From Shewanella frigidimarina (GTDB lineage Bacteria > Pseudomonadota > Gammaproteobacteria > Enterobacterales > Shewanellaceae): a stretch of 64,000 bases of DNA. Shown here one piece after another: positions 1-10,273 of the stretch. A program made the translations under genes and the position numbers. Within the stretch, counting starts at the first letter, position 1, and every line of letters starts with the position of its first letter. The stretch is taken from positions 868,001 through 932,000 of the forward strand of contig NZ_RKKE01000003.1 of the NCBI RefSeq assembly GCF_003797125.1, written 5' to 3'. The notes under the pieces are model-generated. The model saw nothing but the letters and a program-made list of their open reading frames with translations, did not search any database and was not told the DNA's origin.

Positions 1-524
1 AATTGTCGACGCCATTCAATAAATCGCGCAATGGTTTGAGGTAATAAAGCCGGATCACCATGATGTTCCATCACCGCTAATGACTGCGCATCAAACGATA
101 CAATATCAACAGAATAAGATTGTTCAATTTGCTGACTAACATCGGCTTGAAAGGATTTAAGCGGTTGTTGCTTCGCAAAGAAATTGCCCCAATCAGGAGC
201 TTGCTGAAACGATTCAGGGCTTTGACCTATACTGCGAGTAAACGATTCGATAAAGTGTTGCTCGTTGCGATACGCCAATTTAGCCGCTATTGTGGCCAGA
301 GAAACTTGCTTGCCAAAACCTAATAAATGGGCTGCTTCTAGGCTTTTGAGCAATTCAACGTAAGCGTCAATAGACATATGGTACAGCGATGTAAACAATG
401 GGTCGAAATGACATCGTGGGATGTGGGCAATATCGGCCAACACTTGTAGGTCAAAAGGTTCATTTAAGTGTTGATCTAAATAGGCTAATGCACGCTCAAA
501 TGCCTGATCAAGTCTGTGGCTCAT
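1..524 (-). CDS. AraC-family transcriptional regulator, 3' end outside window
   Basis: The reading frame opens at ATG 524 and runs off the left edge, leaving about 174 residues. The first ~105 residues form an AraC-type double helix-turn-helix: FERALAYLDQHL and VLADIAHIP in the first half, then VSLATIAAKLAYRNEQHF and FTRSIGQSPESF in the second. The part that follows resembles the start of a GyrI-like effector-binding domain (SLAVMEHHGDPALL), as in Rob/SoxS-like regulators with a C-terminal ligand domain. It was not in the supplied translations and was found by translating the minus strand. The target is unknown. The next gene on the same strand, a pentapeptide-repeat gene, lies upstream with a 123-base gap. 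Confidence 0.85.
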   Translation of the reverse strand, partial: MSHRLDQAFERALAYLDQHLNEPFDLQVLADIAHIPRCHFDPLFTSLYHMSIDAYVELLKSLEAAHLLGFGKQVSLATIAAKLAYRNEQHFIESFTRSIGQSPESFQQAPDWGNFFAKQQPLKSFQADVSQQIEQSYSVDIVSFDAQSLAVMEHHGDPALLPQTIARFIEWRRQ

Positions 525-647
525 GCCCTCTCCTTTTGGATTGAATTGTTACGATTGATTATTTATTATAACTAACCCAATGTAAATTAACGATTTGTAC
601 ACATGCAATAAAACACACTTTTTGTGCTAACAATGTGGCAATGTACA

Positions 648-1271
648 CTAGTCGACTAATTGAATATCCAAACCTTCTAGTAAACTTAAGGCTTCGAACC
701 GACTGAATTTGGCTTGCTTAACGTTATTAGCAGTAATATCGATTTGATAATTCAACGCATCAGTAAAATTCGCCTTAGTTAAATTTGTATGACTAAATTG
801 GCTTAAATTAAAGTCGGTCAAACGCAAATCAGCTTTGCTTAAATTAGCTTCTCTAAAGTCGACATCATGGGCGCGGCAACCTACAAGTGAAAACTCAGGT
901 AAATGCAGAGCATAAAAATTACTGCCATCGAGCAAACTTCTTTCAAATTTAATCGTGGTTTGAGTCATAAACTGTGGCCACTGAGCTTTAGTCCAATCAA
1001 TACCTATGGCTTTACAGTCGCTAAAAGTAACGTCATCAAACTCTGTAGCAACCACTGACATTACACTTAAATTACATTGGCTAAAAACACACTCAATAAA
1101 ATGGCAATGATAGAAATCACTTTGACTAAAATCACATTGGTTAAAATGGCAGCGCTCAAAAGTAATATGTTTGAACTGTAAAGCAACGCCCTTGATCGAT
1201 TCGAATAAGTCATCACTGTAATTTGATAACCCAAACAATTCACTAGGTTGTATATTTGAGATGGTTTTCAT
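648..1271 (-). CDS. McbG/Qnr-like pentapeptide-repeat protein
   Basis: The 207-residue protein is built of pentapeptide repeats of the A(D/N)LXX type, for example CHFNQCDFSQSDFYHCHF near residue 42 and ANLSKADLRLTDFNLSQF near residue 143. These fold as a right-handed beta-helix. The C-terminal part resembles microcin B17 immunity protein McbG, a relative of Qnr proteins that protect DNA gyrase. Length (207) is close to McbG (187) and Qnr (about 218). Gyrase protection is inferred from the fold only; many pentapeptide proteins have other roles. A terminator separates it from upstream ppiD, so it is probably its own unit. Confidence 0.75.
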   Translation of the reverse strand: MKTISNIQPSELFGLSNYSDDLFESIKGVALQFKHITFERCHFNQCDFSQSDFYHCHFIECVFSQCNLSVMSVVATEFDDVTFSDCKAIGIDWTKAQWPQFMTQTTIKFERSLLDGSNFYALHLPEFSLVGCRAHDVDFREANLSKADLRLTDFNLSQFSHTNLTKANFTDALNYQIDITANNVKQAKFSRFEALSLLEGLDIQLVD

Positions 1272-1290
1272 GCCTTAAGCACCTTATAAA

Positions 1291-1324
1291 CAAAAAGACC
1301 TAGACGTGAGCCTAGGTCTTTTTG
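1291..1324 (-). terminator. Rho-independent terminator of ppiD
   Basis: A perfect 13-bp stem (1291-1303 with 1312-1324) with an 8-base loop ends in a T-run in either reading direction. It lies just past the ppiD stop on the minus strand. Confidence 0.85.
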
Positions 1325-1346
1325 TATTTCATCTGCGACGACTTAA

Positions 1347-3224
1347 TTAGTCGGCAACTGGATACTCAATTTCAGCATCAGCTTTAAGTGAGGCAACCAC
1401 TGCTCGATAATCAGCTTCGCTGTATTGAGGCGCAATACGTTGTTTAAGCGTATTGATGAGGTTGTCATTAATGCCTTCAGCTTTATTGACTTTATCAACC
1501 ACAATAACCGCATAACCTGTCGCTAACGCTGCAGTATCAATTGTGACACTATTTTCAGCAGGAGCGGCAATTTTGAAGGCTTTATTGGTGATAGCTTGAT
1601 CAATATCCTGATTAAAGCGACCTAGTTTAGCTAATGTCGTCAATGAAGCACCTGTTAGCGTATTATTACCCGCTTTTAACTGTGCCATATATTCCGCAGC
1701 TTTGTCACGAGCACCGTCATTCGCTTTATCTTGCTGTAAGCGTTCAACAATACCAGCTTTTACTTCAGCAAATCCCATAACGCCAGCTGTCTGATGTTTT
1801 TTCATGCGAATAACCACTACATGGTTTGGCGCAAGTTCAATCACATCGCTGTTTAAACCACTTGCTAACACCTGGTCAGAAAATGCGGCTTTGATAAATT
1901 CAGGATTGTTAAATTTAGCCGGAACGTCATCACGCGAGAATAACTGCGTTGATTGTACTTTTGCATTAACCGCTTGCGCAGTTTCAGCTAAAGTATCAGG
2001 GATTTCGTAACTGGTATCAGCCAACTTAGTTTGTAAGCTATAAAACACATCTAAGGCTTTCTTTTCTTGTAGCTGAGCAACAATTTTCGCTTTAACGTTT
2101 TCAAAAGCGGTTGCTTGGCTAGCTTGTAAATCAAGCAGCTTAATAATGTGGTAACCAAATTCACTTTTCACAATTGACGAGACTTGATCTTTTTGTAATC
2201 CAAAAAGTGCTTCATCAAATGCTGGGTCCATTACGCCTTGTTCAAACCAATCTAACTTACCGCCCTGCTGAGCACTAAGCTGATCGTCAGAATCAGTTTT
2301 TGCTAACTCAGCAAAATCTTCACCCGCGGTTAACTTGGCTTCAATGGCATCAGCTTTGGCTTTATCTGCGCTGTCATCGTCAGTTGCGGCGACAAAAATA
2401 TGCGCAGCAAGACGTTTTTCAGCCGTTTGATATTGCTTTTGATTCTCTTCGTAATAAGTTTTCACTTCTTCATCAGAGGTTTCGCTGTTTTTAGCCATGT
2501 CGGCAACATTCAATTCAACATACTCAAGGCTGACTTTTTCAGGGCTCATGTATTGCGAAACATTAGCATCGTAATAAGTTTGAGCTTCTTCATCAGCGAC
2601 AGAAACAGTTGATAAAAACGGTGTTGAGTCGACGACTAAGTAGCGAATATCACGGGTTTGGCCTTGAACTTCTGCAAGCTGTTTAGCTTCACCGTCCAGC
2701 ACAAACTCACTACCAACAAGCGCATTTAATAACTGACGACGGGTCATATCTACACGCATCATGTTTCTAAAGCTTGTGGTTTGATAACCTAGTTGACGCA
2801 ATACCGCTAGGTAGCGTTCGTTATCAAATTGACCGTCGGTTTGAAATGCAGGCTCTTCGATAATCGCTTTCTTGATTTGCTCATCTGATACACGTAAGCC
2901 CAACTTGTTGGCAGCTTGATCAATGAGCTTATCGGCAATTAAACGATCCAATACACCTTGCTTAATTCCGTTCATGTAGGAGTCGTCAGCCGCTAATGCA
3001 GTAAACATTTCGCCTAGCTGTTGCTCAATACGCGAGCGTTCATTTTGAAAAGCCTGTTCAAGTTCGTTGGCGCCAATTTCGTCACCATTAACAACTGCAG
3101 CAGGTACACCCGTGTTTGAGCCTAAATAACTGCTCACACCGGCAAAAGCAAAAGAAAGTATCACAAGTACTAGAATTGTTTTAGCAACAATCCCCTGTGA
3201 TCCTTCACGAATTTTTTCTAACAT
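1347..3224 (-). CDS. ppiD: Periplasmic folding chaperone / peptidyl-prolyl isomerase PpiD
   Basis: The 625-residue, membrane-anchored chaperone acts on proteins leaving the Sec translocon. A short cytoplasmic N-terminus precedes one membrane helix (VLVILSFAFAGVSSYLG, about residues 18-35). A SurA-like N-terminal domain follows, then a parvulin (PPIC) domain around residues 265-365 (AAHIFVA ... GGKLDWFEQG ... FGYHIIKLL) and a C-terminal domain. Length matches E. coli PpiD (623). It lies downstream of hupB behind that gene's terminator, in the conserved order lon-hupB-ppiD, and so probably has its own promoter in the 3290-3440 gap. Confidence 0.95.
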   Translation of the reverse strand: MLEKIREGSQGIVAKTILVLVILSFAFAGVSSYLGSNTGVPAAVVNGDEIGANELEQAFQNERSRIEQQLGEMFTALAADDSYMNGIKQGVLDRLIADKLIDQAANKLGLRVSDEQIKKAIIEEPAFQTDGQFDNERYLAVLRQLGYQTTSFRNMMRVDMTRRQLLNALVGSEFVLDGEAKQLAEVQGQTRDIRYLVVDSTPFLSTVSVADEEAQTYYDANVSQYMSPEKVSLEYVELNVADMAKNSETSDEEVKTYYEENQKQYQTAEKRLAAHIFVAATDDDSADKAKADAIEAKLTAGEDFAELAKTDSDDQLSAQQGGKLDWFEQGVMDPAFDEALFGLQKDQVSSIVKSEFGYHIIKLLDLQASQATAFENVKAKIVAQLQEKKALDVFYSLQTKLADTSYEIPDTLAETAQAVNAKVQSTQLFSRDDVPAKFNNPEFIKAAFSDQVLASGLNSDVIELAPNHVVVIRMKKHQTAGVMGFAEVKAGIVERLQQDKANDGARDKAAEYMAQLKAGNNTLTGASLTTLAKLGRFNQDIDQAITNKAFKIAAPAENSVTIDTAALATGYAVIVVDKVNKAEGINDNLINTLKQRIAPQYSEADYRAVVASLKADAEIEYPVAD

Positions 3225-3258
3225 CTGAATTCTCGCTTGTTGCGATTAATAAAATAAA

Positions 3259-3286
3259 AAGGCGCATCACCTTGTGGATGCGCCTT
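3259..3286 (-). terminator. Rho-independent terminator of hupB
   Basis: A perfect 10-bp stem (AAGGCGCATC, 3259-3268, with 3277-3286) and 8-base loop are followed on the minus strand by a T-rich tract. Confidence 0.85.
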
Positions 3287-3444
3287 ATTGTAAATTATAT
3301 GGAGTTATCAGACGCTACCACGGGTATGACCCAATACTCCCAATATGTATTATGCTTTGCATAACAATATTGCTTTTCGTAAAAAGCACCGCCTAAGCAG
3401 TGCTTGTATTACGAATGCCTTACAAAGGCCACGTTATTAACTAT

Positions 3445-3717
3445 TTAGTTAACAGCGTCTTTTAGCGCTTTGCCAGCTTTGAACGCTGGAATGTTCGCAG
3501 CAGCAATTTTAATTTCTTTACCCGTTTGTGGGTTACGGCCAGTACGTTCAGCACGTTGACGTACTTCAAATGTACCAAAACCAACTAGAGAAATCTTATC
3601 GCCATCTTTAAGACCTTCCGTTACCGCAGCGATAAAAGAATCTAGTGCGCGGCCAGCAGCAGCTTTAGAAATATCAGCACCAGATGCGATTTTCTCGATT
3701 AGTTCAGATTTGTTCAT
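3445..3717 (-). CDS. hupB: DNA-binding protein HU-beta
   Basis: The 90-residue nucleoid protein bends DNA as a dimer. It starts [11 protein letters not shown] and carries the HU signature [21 protein letters not shown], the DNA-binding arm region. The start chosen is ATG 3717, which gives the exact family length of 90 and has a strong ribosome site (AAGGGGAT) just upstream. An in-frame ATG at 3750 would add 11 residues with no family support. It lies between lon and ppiD, the usual gammaproteobacterial position. Confidence 0.96.
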   Translation of the reverse strand: MNKSELIEKIASGADISKAAAGRALDSFIAAVTEGLKDGDKISLVGFGTFEVRQRAERTGRNPQTGKEIKIAAANIPAFKAGKALKDAVN

Positions 3718-3978
3718 GTCATCCCCTTGAATGTTATTGTCGCGCCGCAACCAAATCTATGTTTAGAGCGGTCTGCGGAGGCTTTATTTTATAAGCTTGA
3801 TAACACACCAAACTTAGTACGAAAACCAAAAAATGAAATTGGATACTGCTCAACGCCAGATGCCCCAAGGGCTTGGTGCGTCTGACTATCCACAAACCTA
3901 GGCTACCACAGGTCAGCGTTTTGTTAAGCCCCTTTTTTCATTTTTTTCATGCTCTACAGCAATTTTTTAACTAACAAG

Positions 3979-6330
3979 CTATTTTTTAACCACTTCAAAG
4001 CCTTCAACTGGTCGCTCAAGCGCCAATTTCAACACTTCATCTATCCAACGCACTGGATGAATGATTAAATCAGCAATCACATTTGCAGGAATTTCTTCCA
4101 GATCGCGTTCATTTTCTTGAGGAATTAATACATGCTTAATTCCACCGCGATGGGCTGCTAATAACTTTTCTTTTAAACCACCAATAGGCAATACTTCGCC
4201 ACGTAAAGTAATTTCACCTGTCATGGCTACATCACTACGTACAGGGTTACCTGTTAAACTAGACACTAACGCTGTACACATTGCCGCACCCGCAGATGGA
4301 CCATCTTTTGGCGTCGCACCTTCTGGTACATGCACATGAATATCTCGTTTTTCATAAAAATCATTGTTAATACCAAGATTTTCAGCACGAGCACGTACTA
4401 CGGTCATTGCCGCTTGAATAGACTCTTTCATCACATCGCCCAGCGAACCGGTATAGGTCAGTTTACCTTTACCTGCGACTGAGGTGGCTTCGATTGTTAA
4501 TAAATCGCCGCCTACTTGAGTCCATGCAAGACCGGTCACTTGACCGATTTGGTTATTAGATTCGGCTTTGCCAAAATCAAAACGTTGCACCCCAAGGAAT
4601 GACTTTAAATTTTCCTGGTTAACTTCAACCACTTTGACCGTTTTATCAAGCAGGATATGCTTAACCACTTTACGACAAATCTTCGACAATTCACGTTCTA
4701 ATGAACGCACACCCGCCTCACGAGTGTAATAGCGAATAATGCCTAAAATAGCGCTGTCATCAACCTTGATTTCTTTTTCTTTAAGACCGTTACGTTCAAT
4801 TTGCTTAGTCAGTAAATGCTTCTTAGCAATATTGAGTTTTTCATCTTCGGTATAACCCGATAAACGAATAACTTCCATACGGTCAAGTAAAGGGCCTGGA
4901 ATATCCATTGAGTTTGACGTAGCAACGAACATCACATCTGATAAGTCATAATCAACTTCAAGATAATGATCGTTAAAGGTCGCATTCTGTTCAGGATCGA
5001 GTACTTCTAATAATGCTGATGATGGGTCGCCACGCATATCAGAACTCATCTTGTCGATTTCATCGAGCAAGAACAATGGGTTTTTAACGCCCACTTTAGC
5101 CATCTTTTGAATGACTTTACCTGGCATAGAACCAATATAAGTACGACGATGACCACGAATTTCCGCTTCATCACGTACGCCGCCTAATGCAACACGAACA
5201 TATTTACGGCCGGTTGCTTTAGCAATCGACTGGCCCAATGAGGTTTTACCTACACCAGGAGGTCCTACTAAACACAAAATAGGCCCTTTAAGCTGCTTAA
5301 CTCGGCTTTGAACCGCTAAATACTCAAGAATACGTTCTTTGACTTTTTCAAGCCCATGATGATCGGTGTCGAGTACTTCTTGCGCTTTGGCCAAATCACG
5401 CTTTATTTTAGAGCGTTGTTTCCAAGGTACCGCTGTCATCCAGTCTACATAGCTGCGCACAACCGTGGCTTCTGCTGACATAGGCGACATCATTTTGAGT
5501 TTGTTTAACTCAGCAGTGGCTTTTTCTTTGGCGTCGCTTGGCATGCCAGCTTCTTCAATCTTACGCGCCAACACTTCAAATTCGTCATGACTTTCGTCAA
5601 TATCGCCTAGCTCTTTTTGAATGGCTTTCATTTGCTCATTCAAATAGTATTCGCGCTGACTTTTTTCCATCTGTTTTTTAACACGAGTACGGATTCGTTT
5701 TTCGACATGAAGCAAGTCAATTTCCGATTCCATCATCGCCATTAAATATTCCAGACGCTCACCGACATTGATCATCTCGAGGACAGATTGTTTGTCTTCA
5801 AGCTTCAGTGGCATATGTGCAGCCATGGTATCTGCCAAACGAGCGGCTTCATCAATGCCCGACAATGAAGTTAATACTTCAGGTGGGATTTTTTTATTTA
5901 ACTTGATGTAGCCTTCAAATTGACCAATAGCACTGCGAACCAACACCTCTTCTTCTTTTTCACTTAACTCTTGTGATTCGAGGTATTCAGCTGTGGCGGC
6001 AAAAAATTCTTCTTCTTGGGTGTATTTCTTGATTTTGGCACGCTGGCCACCTTCAACTAATACTTTTACCGTGCCATCAGGTAATTTAAGCAATTGTAAA
6101 ATAGAGGCAACGGTACCAATATCGAAAATATCGTCTTTGGTAGGTTCGTCAAGATCAGCATCTCGCTGAGCGACTAATAAAATTTGCTTGTCTTGTTCCA
6201 TTGCCGATTCTAGGCAACGAATAGATTTTTCCCGTCCCACGAATAGCGGAATTACCATATGCGGGTAAACTACCACATCTCGCAGTGGTAATACGGGGAG
6301 TTCGATATGCGCTTCACGCTCTTTAGTCAT
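3979..6330 (-). CDS. lon: ATP-dependent Lon protease
   Basis: The 783-residue hexameric AAA+ serine protease degrades misfolded and regulatory proteins in the cytoplasm. It has the Lon N-terminal substrate domain (residues 10-200), a coiled-coil linker, and an AAA+ module with Walker A GPPGVGKT and Walker [10 protein letters not shown]. The C-terminal protease domain holds the catalytic serine in PKDGPSAG (near 678) and the lysine in GGLKEKL (near 721). Length matches E. coli Lon (784). A heat-shock-type promoter lies 41 bases upstream (6371-6397), past the clpX terminator, so lon is transcribed separately from clpPX. Confidence 0.98.
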   Translation of the reverse strand: MTKEREAHIELPVLPLRDVVVYPHMVIPLFVGREKSIRCLESAMEQDKQILLVAQRDADLDEPTKDDIFDIGTVASILQLLKLPDGTVKVLVEGGQRAKIKKYTQEEEFFAATAEYLESQELSEKEEEVLVRSAIGQFEGYIKLNKKIPPEVLTSLSGIDEAARLADTMAAHMPLKLEDKQSVLEMINVGERLEYLMAMMESEIDLLHVEKRIRTRVKKQMEKSQREYYLNEQMKAIQKELGDIDESHDEFEVLARKIEEAGMPSDAKEKATAELNKLKMMSPMSAEATVVRSYVDWMTAVPWKQRSKIKRDLAKAQEVLDTDHHGLEKVKERILEYLAVQSRVKQLKGPILCLVGPPGVGKTSLGQSIAKATGRKYVRVALGGVRDEAEIRGHRRTYIGSMPGKVIQKMAKVGVKNPLFLLDEIDKMSSDMRGDPSSALLEVLDPEQNATFNDHYLEVDYDLSDVMFVATSNSMDIPGPLLDRMEVIRLSGYTEDEKLNIAKKHLLTKQIERNGLKEKEIKVDDSAILGIIRYYTREAGVRSLERELSKICRKVVKHILLDKTVKVVEVNQENLKSFLGVQRFDFGKAESNNQIGQVTGLAWTQVGGDLLTIEATSVAGKGKLTYTGSLGDVMKESIQAAMTVVRARAENLGINNDFYEKRDIHVHVPEGATPKDGPSAGAAMCTALVSSLTGNPVRSDVAMTGEITLRGEVLPIGGLKEKLLAAHRGGIKHVLIPQENERDLEEIPANVIADLIIHPVRWIDEVLKLALERPVEGFEVVKK

Positions 6331-6370
6331 GGCTCGATTCCGTTTAATGAAATTGACTTATTACTGAGTA

Positions 6371-6397
6371 TATTGGGGTGATGTTATCAGTTTCAAT
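6371..6397 (-). promoter_or_regulatory. Candidate sigma-32 heat-shock promoter of lon
   Basis: On the minus strand, ATTGAAA and CCCCAATA are separated by about 12 bases, close to the RpoH consensus CTTGAAA ... CCCCATNT. The position directly upstream of lon fits, since lon is a heat-shock gene in E. coli. The match is by eye. Confidence 0.65.
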
Positions 6398-6406
6398 GGC
6401 TAATAC

Positions 6407-6432
6407 GAAAAAAGGAGCCCAATGGACTCCTT
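6407..6432 (-). terminator. Rho-independent terminator of clpX
   Basis: A GC-rich stem (AAGGAG at 6412-6417 with CTCCTT at 6427-6432, extended by further pairs) is followed by a T-run on the minus strand. It separates clpX from lon. Confidence 0.75.
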
Positions 6433-6461
6433 ATTTTTCAACTTCTTGACTATCAGTGCAA

Positions 6462-7742
6462 TTATTGCTCGCCTGAAGCAGCCTGTGTCTCAGTGTTTTC
6501 ATAAATCAAAATAGGGGCTGACTCGCCTTTCACTACTGATTCATCAACAACAGCTTTAATCACGCCTTGTGTCGACGGAATATCATACATTGTATCAAGC
6601 AAGATGCTTTCAACAATAGAACGTAATCCACGAGCACCGGTTTTACGTGACATTGCTTTTTGAGCGATGGCTTGTAATGCATCATCACGGAATTCAAGTT
6701 CGACATCTTCCATCTCAAATAATGCACTATATTGCTTAGTTAATGCGTTTTTAGGTTCAGATAGAATTTGTACTAATGCAGCTTCATCTAACTCAGTTAG
6801 CGTAGCAACAACAGGTAAACGACCAATAAACTCAGGGATTAAACCAAACTTCACTAAATCACCAGGCTCTACTTGGCTAAGAATTTGTGAAATAGTCGCT
6901 TTATCCGCTTCGCCTTTTACTTCTGCACCAAAGCCAATTCCGGTTCCAGTGTGTGCACGTTGCTCAATGACTTTTTCAAGTCCAGCAAACGCACCACCAC
7001 AGATGAACAAAATTTTAGAGGTATCCACTTGCAAGAATTCTTGTTGTGGATGCTTACGTCCGCCCTGTGGAGGAACAGAAGCAACGGTGCCTTCAATTAA
7101 CTTAAGCAACGCCTGCTGAACACCTTCACCCGATACATCACGAGTAATTGAAGGATTGTCAGATTTACGACTGATTTTGTCAATTTCATCAATATAGACG
7201 ATACCGCGTTCCGCTTTCTCAACGTCGTAATCACATTTTTGCAGTAGCTTCTGAATGATGTTTTCAACATCTTCACCCACATAACCTGCTTCGGTTAGTG
7301 TGGTTGCATCTGCCATAGCAAAAGGAACATTAAGTGAGCGAGCCAACGTTTCAGCCAATAGAGTTTTACCACTACCGGTTGGGCCTAATAGTAAAATGTT
7401 ACTTTTACCTAGCTCTACACCATCTTTGATAGCGCCATTACGTAAACGCTTATAATGATTGTATACCGCTACGGCTAACACTTTCTTAGCCTGATCCTGA
7501 CCGATTACGTAGTCATCAAGATGCTTGCGTAACTCATGCGGTGTCGGCAATTTGTCTTCATCACGTTTAGGTGAAATCTCTTTGATTTCTTCACGGATAA
7601 TGTCATTACATAAATCAACACATTCGTCACATACATAAACTGATGGACCAGCAATGAGTTTTCTGACTTCATGCTGACTTTTTCCGCAAAAAGAGCAGTA
7701 CAGCAGTTTGCCGCTGTCACCGTTATTTTTGTTATCGCCCAT
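6462..7742 (-). CDS. clpX: Clp protease ATP-binding subunit ClpX
   Basis: The 426-residue AAA+ unfoldase feeds substrates to ClpP. The N-terminal zinc-binding domain has C16-x2-C19 and C38-x2-C41. The AAA+ core shows Walker A GPTGSGKT and Walker [10 protein letters not shown], the ClpP-docking IGF loop (TGIGFGAEV), and [10 protein letters not shown] near the C-terminus. The gene lies 130 bases downstream of clpP on the same strand. That spacer carries a 17-base palindrome (7763-7779) and no clear terminator, so co-transcription with clpP is likely. Confidence 0.98.
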   Translation of the reverse strand: MGDNKNNGDSGKLLYCSFCGKSQHEVRKLIAGPSVYVCDECVDLCNDIIREEIKEISPKRDEDKLPTPHELRKHLDDYVIGQDQAKKVLAVAVYNHYKRLRNGAIKDGVELGKSNILLLGPTGSGKTLLAETLARSLNVPFAMADATTLTEAGYVGEDVENIIQKLLQKCDYDVEKAERGIVYIDEIDKISRKSDNPSITRDVSGEGVQQALLKLIEGTVASVPPQGGRKHPQQEFLQVDTSKILFICGGAFAGLEKVIEQRAHTGTGIGFGAEVKGEADKATISQILSQVEPGDLVKFGLIPEFIGRLPVVATLTELDEAALVQILSEPKNALTKQYSALFEMEDVELEFRDDALQAIAQKAMSRKTGARGLRSIVESILLDTMYDIPSTQGVIKAVVDESVVKGESAPILIYENTETQAASGEQ

Positions 7743-7762
7743 TATTCTACCTCTGTTTACAA

Positions 7763-7779
7763 CTTAGGTTGAACCTAAG
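7763..7779. repeat. 17-base palindrome in the clpP-clpX spacer
   Basis: CTTAGGTT-G-AACCTAAG is a perfect inverted repeat with a single central base, 21 bases upstream of the clpX start. It could be an operator or a small RNA hairpin affecting clpX expression. Its function is unknown. Confidence 0.6.
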
Positions 7780-7872
7780 CCCTGCTTGTAGATACTTATC
7801 ATAACCACATTGATGACTGAACGCCTTTCAATACAGAATACCTGAAAGTATCTAGAAAATCAGCTACCAGTT

Positions 7873-8484
7873 TTAGCCGCGACTAGTGAGTAATGAATCG
7901 ACAATACCATACTCAACAGCTTGAGTAGCACTCATGAAGTTATCACGGTCGGTATCGCGTTCAATAATATCTAAAGGCTGGCCAGTATGTTCCGCTAACA
8001 TTTGGTTTAATTTATTTTTAATACCAAGAATTTCTTTTGCATGAATTGCTATGTCTGATGCTTGACCTTGGAAGCCACCTAATGGCTGATGGATCATCAC
8101 ACGAGAGTTAGGTAAGCAATGACGTTTACCTTTAGCACCACCAGCTAGCAAAAATGCGCCCATACTCGCAGCTTGACCCATACATACGGTACTCACATTA
8201 GGCTTAATGAACTGCATTGTGTCATAAATAGCCATGCCAGCTGTGACAGAGCCACCAGGTGAGTTAATGTACAAATATATATCTTTATCTGGGCTTTCAG
8301 ACTCAAGGAATAATAATTGAGCAACAATGAGGTTAGCCATGTGTTCTTCTACCTGGCCAACTAAAAAGATCACTCGCTCTTTTAATAGGCGAGAGTAGAT
8401 ATCATAAGAACGTTCACCTTTCGCTGTTTGTTCAACAACCATTGGAACAAGAGCGTTGAGTACTGATTCTGGTGCATTATGCAT
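7873..8484 (-). CDS. clpP: Clp protease proteolytic subunit ClpP
   Basis: The 203-residue serine protease forms a tetradecameric chamber with ClpX or ClpA. The catalytic triad is visible: Ser107 in GQAASMGAF, His132 in MIHQP and Asp181 in DRDNFM. A short propeptide precedes the mature N-terminus (LVPMVVEQT), as in E. coli. It lies between tig and clpX in the conserved tig-clpP-clpX-lon order. Confidence 0.98.
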   Translation of the reverse strand: MHNAPESVLNALVPMVVEQTAKGERSYDIYSRLLKERVIFLVGQVEEHMANLIVAQLLFLESESPDKDIYLYINSPGGSVTAGMAIYDTMQFIKPNVSTVCMGQAASMGAFLLAGGAKGKRHCLPNSRVMIHQPLGGFQGQASDIAIHAKEILGIKNKLNQMLAEHTGQPLDIIERDTDRDNFMSATQAVEYGIVDSLLTSRG

Positions 8485-8505
8485 TATTCATTTCCCTAAA
8501 ATAAA

Positions 8506-8539
8506 AATGGCCCGCATGAGGAACCTCATACGAGCCATT
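8506..8539 (-). terminator. Terminator after tig
   Basis: A 16-bp stem with two wobble pairs (8506-8521 with 8524-8539) is followed by a T-rich tract on the minus strand, between tig and clpP. Confidence 0.7.
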
Positions 8540-8568
8540 ATAAATGGCGAACGACCTGTTAAGTCAAG
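8537..8568 (-). promoter_or_regulatory. Candidate clpP promoter
   Basis: On the minus strand TTGACT (8562-8567) and TATAAT (8537-8542) are 19 bases apart, slightly long for sigma-70. The overlapping CTTGAC-N13-CGCCATTTA also resembles a sigma-32 site. The -10 overlaps the tig terminator stem, so this is tentative. Confidence 0.35.
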
Positions 8569-8574
8569 CTTAGC

Positions 8575-9879
8575 TTACGCTCGTCCGGTAGCCTTGTTCA
8601 TAAATTCTTCAAAAGCAACGTCTTTAACGGTTACTTTTGATGATTTTAACAATGCTTCCACCGCTTGCTCTTCAAGCGCTACGTTGCGCATGTTTTGCAT
8701 GAGTTCTTTGTTTGAGTTGTAGTATGAAACAACTTCAGATGGATCTTCATACGCTGAAGCCATAGATTCGATCAATGTATTAACACGATCATCTTCTGCT
8801 TTTAGCTCGTTTGTCTTGATCACTTCGCCTAATAGCAAACCAATTTTAACACGACGCTCAGCTTGTTCAGTGAAAAGTTCAGCCGGAAGTTCAGGCATAT
8901 TTTCAGTTTGACCACCAAAACGCTGCATAGCTTGTTGACGAAGTACATTCACTTCACCCTCAACAAGTGCTTTAGGAATAGCGATATCGTTTGCTGCTAG
9001 TAAACCTGTAATAACCTGCTCTTTCACATTCGCTTTTAACGCCTGCTCAAGTTCACGAGTCATGTTTTTACGGATTTCAGCTTTAAGTGCATCTAAGCCA
9101 CCTTCAGCAATACCAAACAATGAGGCAAATTCATCATTCACTTCTGGCAGGTTAGCCGCTTGAACTTCAGTCAACGTAATAACGAACTTAGCCGCTTTAC
9201 CTTTCAAGTTTTCAGCATGGTAATCTTCAGGGAAAGTCACTTCGATTTCGAATTCATCACCTGTTTTATGCCCTACGATACCGGTTTCAAAACCAGGGAT
9301 CATACGGTTGCTGCCTAATTGAAGTTCGAAATCATCAGCTTTTCCGCCTTCGAATTCTTCGCCATCAATAGAACCAATAAAGTTCATTTTAACTTTATCG
9401 TCAGCAACTGCTGCACGTTCAACAGGTGCAAAAGTTGCATGTTGTTTACGTAATGTTTCAATCATAACATCAACGTCAGCATCATTAACTTCAGCTTTAG
9501 GCTGTTCAACTGCAATGCTATCTAAACCCGTTAGAACAACTTCTGGGTAGATTTCAAATGTTGCAACGAATTCAAAAGAATCACCTTCAGTTGAACCAGG
9601 AGTAAATACTGGCGCACCTGCAGGGTTTAACTTTTCAGCTACGATAGCTTCAATAAAGTTGCGTTGCATCACTTCACCAGTGATGTCTTGACGAATGGCT
9701 TTGCCATAACGCTTGTTGATTTCGCCGATAGGCACTTTACCTGGGCGGAAACCTGGAAGACGAGCACGCTTAGCTTCGCGCAATACATTGTCTTTAACCA
9801 ATTTCTCGATTTGCTCAGCAGGTACAGAAATAGTTAGGCGACGCTCTAGGCCTTGAGTTGTTTCAACAGAAACTTGCAT
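8575..9879 (-). CDS. tig: Trigger factor, ribosome-associated chaperone
   Basis: The 434-residue protein binds nascent chains at the ribosome exit. Its N-terminal ribosome-binding domain has the signature [13 protein letters not shown]-type isomerase domain lies near residues 155-240 ([17 protein letters not shown]), followed by the helical C-terminal domain. The start chosen is ATG 9879 ([10 protein letters not shown]), which matches family length and has GAGGT just upstream. An upstream in-frame ATG at 9930 would add 17 unsupported residues. It has its own promoter about 170 bases upstream. Confidence 0.97.
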   Translation of the reverse strand: MQVSVETTQGLERRLTISVPAEQIEKLVKDNVLREAKRARLPGFRPGKVPIGEINKRYGKAIRQDITGEVMQRNFIEAIVAEKLNPAGAPVFTPGSTEGDSFEFVATFEIYPEVVLTGLDSIAVEQPKAEVNDADVDVMIETLRKQHATFAPVERAAVADDKVKMNFIGSIDGEEFEGGKADDFELQLGSNRMIPGFETGIVGHKTGDEFEIEVTFPEDYHAENLKGKAAKFVITLTEVQAANLPEVNDEFASLFGIAEGGLDALKAEIRKNMTRELEQALKANVKEQVITGLLAANDIAIPKALVEGEVNVLRQQAMQRFGGQTENMPELPAELFTEQAERRVKIGLLLGEVIKTNELKAEDDRVNTLIESMASAYEDPSEVVSYYNSNKELMQNMRNVALEEQAVEALLKSSKVTVKDVAFEEFMNKATGRA

Positions 9880-10028
9880 TGTTTTACCTCGAAATATGTC
9901 TGACGTTCTTTGTAATGGTCGACAACTCAACCATTCGATATTCGTTTCTTGACCATGAATTTAGCTCTGATACCCAGCACAGCGATATTATTGATGCTGA
10001 AGACGCTGTTGGTACAGATAGCTTATTT

Positions 10029-10042
10029 TTGATATTTATCAA
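10029..10042. promoter_or_regulatory. Perfect FNR/EtrA-type box near tig promoter
   Basis: TTGAT-ATTT-ATCAA is an exact match to the FNR consensus TTGAT-N4-ATCAA. It sits just downstream of the predicted tig -10 (10051-10056), where bound EtrA would be expected to repress. A chance match cannot be excluded. Confidence 0.5.
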
Positions 10043-10050
10043 GACGCGAC

Positions 10051-10079
10051 ATTATAGCTACCGTTTTTAACAGAGTCGA
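10051..10079 (-). promoter_or_regulatory. Sigma-70 promoter for tig
   Basis: On the minus strand TCGACT (10074-10079), a 17-base spacer and a perfect TATAAT (10051-10056) lie upstream of tig, implying a 5' leader of about 165 bases. The 9880-10273 gap holds this promoter, the FNR-type box and the 3' flank of the tRNA operon; no gene is seen. Confidence 0.55.
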
Positions 10080-10273
10080 GCCTGAAAAGGTCGATTTACA
10101 TGATAAAAAAGCCGACTTATGTTCAATTTTGATGTGTTTGCACGTTTAATGTGCGAAATGAGTTTTTGACTTACGCTCAAAAAGCTTAGCAGCAAAACAA
10201 TTATCGTGACTAAACCAAACCTATCACACCCATTAAAGGGTATTTATACGATAATTTGATTTAATCAGAAAAA

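Noticed and set aside
120..323. 67-residue plus-strand open frame
   Set aside because: It is the reverse of the AraC-type regulator gene, which has clear domain content.
10150..10250. Terminator hairpin for the tRNA operon
   Set aside because: Only weak AT-rich inverted repeats (such as TTTTTGA/TCAAAAA) and a 4-bp stem were seen; none is convincing.
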